A stretch of 64,000 nt of DNA, from assembly GCA_963775085.1 (NCBI GenBank), contig CAVZHO010000006.1, positions 62,001 to 126,000 on the forward strand, written 5' to 3'. The translations under genes and the position numbers were made by a program. Origin of the DNA: JAAFIP01 sp963775085 (GTDB taxonomy: Bacteria; Pseudomonadota; Gammaproteobacteria; Burkholderiales; Burkholderiaceae_C). Below, piece by piece: positions 58,873 through 64,000 of this stretch (its first letter is position 1; each line of letters opens with the position of its first letter). Under the pieces are notes generated by a model that was given only the letters and a program-made list of their open reading frames with translations, had not been told where the DNA came from and did not search any database.

Positions 58873-60720
58873 ATGTCATGGGCTGGAAAAATCCTCCGCG
58901 TCAACCTGACCACCGGCACGGTCAAGTCTGAACCTCTCAATATGCAATGGGCGCAAGCCTATATCGGCTCACGTGGCCTGGCCGCCAAGTACCTCACCAC
59001 CGAGGTATCGCCCAAGGTCGACCCGCTGTCTGTCGATAACAAAATCTACTTCACCACCGGGCCACTGACGGGCACGATGGCCTCTACCGGTGGGCGCTAT
59101 ACGGTGTCTACCAAAGGCCCGCTCACCGGTGCGATTGCCTGCTCCAACTCGGGCGGCTACTGGGGCGCTGAGCTGAAGATGGCGGGCTGGGACATGGTCG
59201 CCATTGAAGGTAAATCGTCCAAGCCGGTGTACCTGTACATCAACGACGACGTGGCCGAGCTGCGCGACGCGGCCCACCTGTGGGGCAAGAGCGTCTGGCA
59301 GACCGAAGAGACCTTGAAAAAGGGCCTGCAAGACCCCCTCACGCGCGTGTGCAGCGTGGGCAAAGCCGGCGAGAACATGGTGCTGTACGCCTCTATCGTC
59401 AACGACTTGCACCGTGCAGCGGGCCGCAGCGGCGTGGGCGCAGTGATGGGCAGCAAAATGCTCAAGGCCATTGCGGTGCGCGGCACCAAGGGTGTGGGCA
59501 ATATCCGCGACCCCAAGGCCTTCATGAAGGTGACCTACGAGAAGAAAAAAATCCTCGCCGACAACGCCGTGACCGGCCAGGGCCTGCCCACCTACGGCAC
59601 GCAAGTGCTGATGAACGTGATTAACGAAGTGGGCGCGCTGCCTACACGTAACCACCAGGACAACCAGTTTGAAGGGGCCAAAGACATCAGCGCCGAGGCC
59701 ATGGCCACACCGCGCAAGACCGACGGCAAAAAGCCGCTGGTAACCAACCAGGCCTGCTTTGGCTGCACGATTGCCTGCGGCCGTATCCAGACCATCGATA
59801 AAGGCCACTTCACAGTAGAGAACAAGCCGCAGTACTGGGGCGCATCCGGCGGCCTGGAATACGAAGCGGCCTGGGCGCTGGGCGCTGCCAACGGTGTCAA
59901 CGACCTGGACGCGCTGCAATACGCCAACGTACTGTGCAACGAAGAAGGCATTGACCCCATCAGCTTTGGTGCCACCATCGGCGCGGTGATGGAGCTGTAT
60001 GAAATGAAAGTGCTGACCAAGGAAATGATTGGTATCGAGGCTCCGTTTGGCTCGGCCAAAGCATTGGCCTTTTTGGCCGAAGAAACTGTCAATGGCCGTG
60101 GCTTTGGCAAAGAGATTGGCCAAGGCTCCAAACGGTTGACGGCCAAGTACGGTCACCCTGACCTGTCCATGAGCGTCAAGGGCCAAGAGTTCCCTGCCTA
60201 CGACGGCCGGGGCATACAGGGCATTGGCTTGGCCTACGCCACGTCGAACCGGGGCGCTTGCCACCTGCGCGGCTACACTATTGCGTCTGAAGTGCTGGGT
60301 ATTCCGGTCAAGACCGATCCTCTAGCCCACGAAGGCAAGCCCGAGTTGGTCAAGGCCTTTCAGGACGCGACCGCTGCGTTTGACTCGTCTGGCCTATGCG
60401 TGTTTACTACCTTTGCCTGGGGCCTGGCCGATTTGGCACCGCAAATGCAAGCCGCGTGCGACGAGAAGTACAGCGCCGAAGAGCTGGAGAAAATTGGCGA
60501 ACGCATCTGGAACATGGAGCGCGAGTTCAACAACGCCGCTGGCTTTACCGCCAAGGACGACAACCTGCCCAAGCGGCTGCTGACCGAGGCCTGCAAAACC
60601 GGCCCGGCCAAAGGCAAGGTCAATGAGCTGGCGAAAATGCTGCCCAAGTACTACGAAGTGCGCGGCTGGGACACCGAGGGCCGCCCCACGGCCAAGACCA
60701 AAGAGCGATTGGGCTTGTAA
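58873..60720 (+). CDS. aorB: Tungsten-containing aldehyde ferredoxin oxidoreductase
   Basis: This 615-residue protein has the AOR family N-terminus (WAGKILRVNLTTGTVKSEPL), tungstopterin contacts (GRYTVSTKGPLTGAIACSNS) and four cysteines for one [4Fe-4S] cluster: C295, C298, C302 (ACFGCTIACGR) and C509 (SSGLCVF). It oxidises aldehydes to acids with tungsten-bis-pterin. Length fits the 600-620 residues of the family. A GGAG site precedes it. Its presence with tungstate uptake genes strongly supports tungsten rather than molybdenum. Confidence 0.94.
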   Translation: MSWAGKILRVNLTTGTVKSEPLNMQWAQAYIGSRGLAAKYLTTEVSPKVDPLSVDNKIYFTTGPLTGTMASTGGRYTVSTKGPLTGAIACSNSGGYWGAELKMAGWDMVAIEGKSSKPVYLYINDDVAELRDAAHLWGKSVWQTEETLKKGLQDPLTRVCSVGKAGENMVLYASIVNDLHRAAGRSGVGAVMGSKMLKAIAVRGTKGVGNIRDPKAFMKVTYEKKKILADNAVTGQGLPTYGTQVLMNVINEVGALPTRNHQDNQFEGAKDISAEAMATPRKTDGKKPLVTNQACFGCTIACGRIQTIDKGHFTVENKPQYWGASGGLEYEAAWALGAANGVNDLDALQYANVLCNEEGIDPISFGATIGAVMELYEMKVLTKEMIGIEAPFGSAKALAFLAEETVNGRGFGKEIGQGSKRLTAKYGHPDLSMSVKGQEFPAYDGRGIQGIGLAYATSNRGACHLRGYTIASEVLGIPVKTDPLAHEGKPELVKAFQDATAAFDSSGLCVFTTFAWGLADLAPQMQAACDEKYSAEELEKIGERIWNMEREFNNAAGFTAKDDNLPKRLLTEACKTGPAKGKVNELAKMLPKYYEVRGWDTEGRPTAKTKERLGL

Positions 60721-60774
60721 ACTTGTGAATCGAGGCGGTGCAACTTGTGCACTTGTCTTGGTTTTTTAGCAAAA

Positions 60775-60880
60775 GAAGGTAACGCAAAAAACACTAAAAA
60801 GATACCTGAAAACGCAAAAAATACTTGTATTCATTTTTGCGTTTTTTGCGTCTTTTTTGTGTTTTTTGCGTTACCTTTTT
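60775..60880. repeat. A/T-rich hairpin repeat AH, within the aor operon
   Basis: GGTAACGCAAAAAACAC and GTGTTTTTTGCGTTACC are complementary ends of a long stem with internal units of AACGCAAAAA. It lies in the 188-bp gap between aorB and aorC, where a hairpin could set the balance of subunits. Confidence 0.8.
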
Positions 60881-60908
60881 TCATTTTTGAAGATGAAGGA
60901 ATAACAAA

Positions 60909-62345
60909 ATGCACCACATCATCATCGGCGCAGGCCCCGCAGGCGTGATTGCCGCAGAGACCATCCGCAAGCACGCCCCCAGTGACCAGATCACCATCAT
61001 TGGCGAGGAAAAAGAAGCGCCCTATTCACGCATGGCCATTCCCTACCTGCTGGTGGGCCATGTACCAGAGCAAGGCACCCATCTGCGCAAGAGTGCCACG
61101 CACTTCAACGATTTAAACATCAATCTAGTGCAAGCCAAGGTAAAGAGTGCGCAAACAGCTACTAAAACAATAGCGCTTGGCAATGGACAAAGCATGACGT
61201 ATGACCGCCTGCTGATTGCCACCGGCTCCACGCCGATGCGCCCACCCATCCCTGGCATCGACTCGCCCAATATCTACAGCTGCTGGACGCTGGCCGACGC
61301 GCGTGCCATCATGGACAAGATCAAACCCGGCTCGCGTGTGTTGCAAATGGGCGCGGGCTTTATCGGTTGCATCATCATGGAGGCGCTGGCGGCGCGTATC
61401 GACGCGCAAAAAACGGGCAAGCTCAGCGTGGTGGAGATGGGCGACCGCATGGTGCCGCGCATGATGGGCCCGGCGGCGGGCGGCATGATCAAAACCTGGT
61501 GCCAGAGCAAGGGGGTGGATGTGTTTACCGGTGCCAAGGTAGAGTCGATCACGGTGGGTGGATCTCCAGCCCAGGCAGCGGCGCCCACAAATGAATCGCC
61601 TTCGGGATTGTTCGGAAAAATTGCCAATGCCTTGGGTTTTGGTGCGGCCAGCGATGCCACGGCAAGTGCGGATAACACCCACACAGGCACTTCCAGTAGT
61701 TCGCCGCTGGTGGCCAAGCTCTCCACCGGGCAAACCATTGAGGTTGATGTCATCATCAGTGCCACAGGTGTCAAGCCGACCATCGGTTTCCTGCGGGACT
61801 CGGGTATCAAAACCAATATCGGCATCCTCACCGATGATCGCATGCAAACCAGCATGGCAGGCGTGTACGCCGCTGGCGACTGCGCTGAGGCGTTTGACAA
61901 CTTCACCGGCACATCCGTCGTCAGCGCTATTCAGCCCAACGCGGCGGACCAGGCGCGCATCGCCGCCCTCAACATGGTGGGGCAAAACGCATCGCTGCGC
62001 CAGGTGACGCAGATCAACGTGCTGGACACTTTGGGCCTGGTCTCTACCAGCTTTGGTAGCTGGCAAGGTGTACCTGGCAGCGAGCAGATTGAGCTCAAAG
62101 ACGACAAAGCCTACAAGCTGCTGTCCATGCAATTTAAAGACGACATCATGGTGGGCTGCAACAGCATTGGCTGGACGGACCACATTGGTGCCCTGCGCGG
62201 CCTGGTAGAAGGCAAGGTCAAGCTGGGTGAGTGGAAGGCCAAACTCAAGGCCGACCCCACCCAGCTCATGGCGGCCTACCTGGCGACCGCCCAGGCACAA
62301 GGCCAGTGGAGCGGCGCGCAGGACGCTCGCAAACGCGGCGTTTGA
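60909..62345 (+). CDS. aorC: FAD-dependent oxidoreductase subunit of aldehyde oxidoreductase
   Basis: The 478-residue protein has two dinucleotide-binding motifs (IIIGAGPAGVIAAETI for FAD and VLQMGAGFIGCIIMEALAAR for NAD) and the FAD motif VYAAGDCAEAF. It is related to nitrite reductase- and rubredoxin reductase-type flavoproteins and matches the AorC subunit that lets the complex use NAD. Residues about 217-262 form a low-complexity insert (AQAAAPTNESPSGLF then DNTHTGTSSSS). A partial SR repeat overlaps the coding sequence near residue 85. Confidence 0.9.
   Translation: MHHIIIGAGPAGVIAAETIRKHAPSDQITIIGEEKEAPYSRMAIPYLLVGHVPEQGTHLRKSATHFNDLNINLVQAKVKSAQTATKTIALGNGQSMTYDRLLIATGSTPMRPPIPGIDSPNIYSCWTLADARAIMDKIKPGSRVLQMGAGFIGCIIMEALAARIDAQKTGKLSVVEMGDRMVPRMMGPAAGGMIKTWCQSKGVDVFTGAKVESITVGGSPAQAAAPTNESPSGLFGKIANALGFGAASDATASADNTHTGTSSSSPLVAKLSTGQTIEVDVIISATGVKPTIGFLRDSGIKTNIGILTDDRMQTSMAGVYAAGDCAEAFDNFTGTSVVSAIQPNAADQARIAALNMVGQNASLRQVTQINVLDTLGLVSTSFGSWQGVPGSEQIELKDDKAYKLLSMQFKDDIMVGCNSIGWTDHIGALRGLVEGKVKLGEWKAKLKADPTQLMAAYLATAQAQGQWSGAQDARKRGV
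61145..61177 (+). repeat. Partial SR repeat inside aorC
   Basis: GAGTGCGCAAACAGCTACTA with its A-rich tail resembles the SR core. It is in frame and encodes SAQTATKTIAL. The match is weaker than for the other copies. Confidence 0.45.
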
Positions 62346-62464
62346 ACTTTGCTATGCTCGGGCGCATGGGTCTGAGCCTGTTTTATGTATTCAGTTATTT
62401 TGCACTGCACTGCGCCGTATGCTTGGCGCTGTGCATTTGCAACGTCGATAGTTAATCTACCACC

Positions 62465-62719
62465 ATGAAAATTACCCTCAAGCTCTTTGCATCGTTGACG
62501 GACTATTTGCCAGCCGCCGACCGCAGCAGCAATATCACCCAGTTGAACGTGCCCCCCGAGGCGAGTATTTTGCAAATCATCGAGCCCTTTGGCCTGCCTC
62601 CCAAGCTAGTGCACCTGGTGCTGATCAACGGCACCTACATCCACCCTGAAGTGCGCGGCACGTACAGGCTGCAAGAGGGCGACGTGCTGGCCATTTGGCC
62701 GCCGATCGCAGGCGGCTAG
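62465..62719 (+). CDS. MoaD/ThiS-like small sulfur carrier
   Basis: The 84-residue protein starts MKITLKLFASLTDYLP and ends with WPPIAGG, the di-glycine tail of MoaD proteins. MoaD donates sulfur to make the dithiolene of molybdopterin. A dedicated copy after the aor genes fits the AorD-type proteins of Aromatoleum and may serve tungstopterin synthesis. The stretch 62346-62464 before it has no recognised gene. Confidence 0.85.
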   Translation: MKITLKLFASLTDYLPAADRSSNITQLNVPPEASILQIIEPFGLPPKLVHLVLINGTYIHPEVRGTYRLQEGDVLAIWPPIAGG

Positions 62720-62737
62720 CATAGCGCATCAAAACTT

Positions 62738-62797
62738 ATACTATTAATTTGATAGCTGCTTACGTCCATTTGACAAGGACTATGAGCATATTTTTAA
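62738..62797 (-). repeat. Short dispersed repeat SR, copy
   Basis: TGATAGCTGCTTACGTCC and TTGACAAGGACTATGAGC form the reversed SR sequence, between the MoaD-like gene and the next hypothetical gene. Confidence 0.75.
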
Positions 62798-62807
62798 CAT
62801 AAATACC

Positions 62808-63116
62808 GTGCAATCCTTCTATGCTGAGCAGTTTGACCGCGAAATGGGTTGCACCATCCCCGAGTGGCTCATGTGGCTGCCCGCCGCCTTAGGCGACGCG
62901 CAGTGGACCAGGCAAGGCGATGCGGTGCAAGCCAGCTTTGCCGCCCTACCCGGCAGCAGTTTGCACATTAGCTGGCGCGCAGGGGAGCCGCGGCGTATCG
63001 CGCTCATCAGCCTACCCCGTCTGCATGTGCGCTTTGCGTTTACCGGGATGAACGACGAACAGCGCTACATCTTCATGAAGCGGTTCGATCTGTACATGCA
63101 ACGCGGTGGTGGTTAG
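62808..63116 (+). CDS. Hypothetical protein, 102 residues
   Basis: No family was recognised. It starts with GTG at 62808 and has the sequence TIPEWLMWLPAALGDAQW and SWRAGEPRRIALISLPRLHV, then RFDLYMQRGGG. It looks like a compact soluble alpha/beta protein. It follows the aor operon and an SR repeat on the same strand, with a 13-base gap to the VOC gene. Confidence 0.6.
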   Translation: MQSFYAEQFDREMGCTIPEWLMWLPAALGDAQWTRQGDAVQASFAALPGSSLHISWRAGEPRRIALISLPRLHVRFAFTGMNDEQRYIFMKRFDLYMQRGGG

Positions 63117-63129
63117 TTAGAATACAGCC

Positions 63130-63543
63130 ATGCAACCCTTCCACCTCGCCTTCCCCGTCTCTGACCTCACCCAGGCGCGCGCCTTCTACGGCGGCCTGCT
63201 CGGCTGCCCCGAGGGGCGCAGCTCGCCCGAGTGGATTGACTTTGATTTTTACGGCCACCAGATCGTGGCGCACCTGGCACCAGGCGAAGTCAAGCCCGCA
63301 GGCACCAGCGCCGTAGACGGCCACGGCGTGCCCGTGCGCCACTTTGGCATTGTGCTCACCATGGCGCAGTGGGAGACGCTGGCGGCCAAGCTGCAAGCGG
63401 CCAAAACGAAATTTGTGATTGAGCCCTACATCCGCTTCAAAGGCGAAGTGGGCGAGCAGGCCACCATGTTCTTTCACGACCCCTGCGGCAATGCGCTGGA
63501 GTTCAAGGCCTTTAAAGACATCAGCCGTTTGTTTGCCAAATAA
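63130..63543 (+). CDS. VOC (glyoxalase-like) family protein
   Basis: The 137-residue protein starts MQPFHLAFPVSDLTQARAFY and contains FYGHQIVAHLA and MFFHDPCGNALEFKAFKD, the H/E metal-ligand pattern of the vicinal oxygen chelate superfamily. It may act as an isomerase or dioxygenase-like enzyme on a small metabolite. It follows the hypothetical gene by 13 bases. Confidence 0.88.
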   Translation: MQPFHLAFPVSDLTQARAFYGGLLGCPEGRSSPEWIDFDFYGHQIVAHLAPGEVKPAGTSAVDGHGVPVRHFGIVLTMAQWETLAAKLQAAKTKFVIEPYIRFKGEVGEQATMFFHDPCGNALEFKAFKDISRLFAK

Positions 63544-63545
63544 GC

Positions 63546-63590
63546 GGGTAGTCCGCGCACGTCAAGCGCGAGCAGCTATAAAAAATAAAG
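63546..63590 (+). repeat. SR repeat forming the end of crcB
   Basis: GGTAGTCCGCGCACGTCAAG and CGCGAGCAGCTATAAAAAAT match the SR consensus. The last nine codons of crcB on the minus strand (LFFIAARA and stop) are made of it. Confidence 0.65.
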
Positions 63591-63945
63591 CACTCTTGAT
63601 ACCCAACACGGTCAACAAGAGCGAGCCCAGCAAATGCAAGGCCGCCGTGCCCAGCGCCAACGCATAGCGCTGTTGTTGCAGCATACCCACCACCTCGGCG
63701 CTAAAACTGCTAAAGGTAGTTAACGCCCCTAAAAACCCCGTCACCAAGGCCAAGCGCCACACCGGGTCAAGTTGCGGCAGCGACTGAAAAACCGCTACGC
63801 ACACGCCCACCAAGTACCCGCCAATCAGATTGGCCGCCAGCGTACCCCAGGGCAGCAGCGCGCCCGGGCTGAGCCACAAGCCCAGGACCCAGCGTGCGAG
63901 GGCACCCAGGCTGGCTCCGATACAGATAGCTAATACAGACCACAT
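63562..63945 (-). CDS. crcB: Fluoride channel Fluc/CrcB
   Basis: The 127-residue protein has four membrane helices and the Fluc signatures GALARW and GTLAANLIGGYLVG with NxxG, and LVTGFLGALTTFSSFSAEV. It exports fluoride. Its C-terminus (FFIAARA) comes from an SR repeat, suggesting the repeat replaced the original end without harm. The region upstream to the window edge shows no clear fluoride riboswitch. Confidence 0.9.
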   Translation of the reverse strand: MWSVLAICIGASLGALARWVLGLWLSPGALLPWGTLAANLIGGYLVGVCVAVFQSLPQLDPVWRLALVTGFLGALTTFSSFSAEVVGMLQQQRYALALGTAALHLLGSLLLTVLGIKSALFFIAARA

Positions 63946-64000
63946 ACTTGAAGTGAAGGGCTGCTAGGGGGTATTTCTCAGTGCCCGAATTGCCGCCTTA

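Noticed and set aside
60745..60948. Small open frame over the A/T-rich repeat in the aor operon
   Set aside because: Its sequence (NAKNTKK and FCVFCVFFVFF patterns) is only the translation of the inverted repeat; similar frames occur at the other copies.
62366..62455. Tiny hydrophobic open frame between aorC and the MoaD-like gene
   Set aside because: About 29 codons, no clear ribosome site and no family; could be chance.
63946..64000. Fluoride riboswitch upstream of crcB
   Set aside because: The expected conserved blocks were not found in the 55 bases available; the leader may continue beyond the window.

Overview
The window reads as chromosomal DNA of a high-GC betaproteobacterium of the Burkholderiales, most like the Comamonadaceae (Rhodoferax, Polaromonas or Acidovorax type). 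This is inferred from the gene content: many TRAP and TctC-type solute-binding proteins, an ispA-dxs pair, CaiB and Bug proteins, and tungsten aldehyde oxidoreductase genes. Several families of short palindromic or hairpin repeats also lie between genes. No rRNA, tRNA, CRISPR array, integrase or intact insertion sequence was seen.

Left part (1-21.5 kb): darP and a tautomerase, a dienelactone hydrolase and a ZIP metal transporter. Then a toxin-antitoxin island (2.9-7 kb) holds MazEF-, HigBA-, ParDE- and BrnTA-type pairs, one with a frameshifted toxin, separated by copies of a ~200-bp palindromic element. Next come a MmgE/PrpD protein, a Bug solute-binding protein, a sulfurtransferase, a DMT permease and two ChrB-domain genes without chrA. 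A minus-strand cluster (13.6-20.2 kb) carries a TetR regulator, TRAP dctQ-dctM-dctP, a Gfo/Idh dehydrogenase, a type II dehydroquinase paralogue and a shikimate dehydrogenase paralogue, probably for uptake and breakdown of a quinate- or shikimate-like acid. The housekeeping aroE follows separately.

Middle part (21.6-46 kb): an alpha-2-macroglobulin gene with pbpC; a CaiB, MaoC, VOC and PanE-like acyl-CoA cluster; a formamidase-like enzyme, an SDR and a Rieske oxygenase; xseB-ispA-dxs; and a second TRAP set whose binding protein faces its permease genes across a shared terminator. A decayed SUMF1/EgtB-like gene follows, with its last 114 bp duplicated around an orphan HicB-like antitoxin gene.

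Right part (46.1-62.7 kb) is the most interesting section, a tungsten island. In order it holds a collapsed copy of a ModE-like regulator, a TonB-dependent receptor, tungstate ABC transporter genes tupB-tupC-tupA, a PQQ-type sugar/aldehyde dehydrogenase and a cytochrome c. The intact ModE-HTH plus binding-domain regulator follows, then a second tupA with a shortened ModA-like protein and a cysteine-free sulfite-oxidase-fold protein. The island ends with a GAF-Fis regulator lacking the AAA+ domain and an aldehyde oxidoreductase operon: a four-cluster ferredoxin subunit, the tungsten subunit, an FAD subunit and a MoaD-like protein. A plausible reading is that outer-membrane and inner-membrane tungstate uptake, tungstate sensing and the tungsten enzyme are kept together. 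A VOC protein and crcB close the window.

A short repeat (about 50 bp, core CGTAAGCAGCTAT) occurs about 15 times. It lies between genes but has also been absorbed into coding sequences, including three signal peptides and the ends of crcB and the regulator pseudogene.
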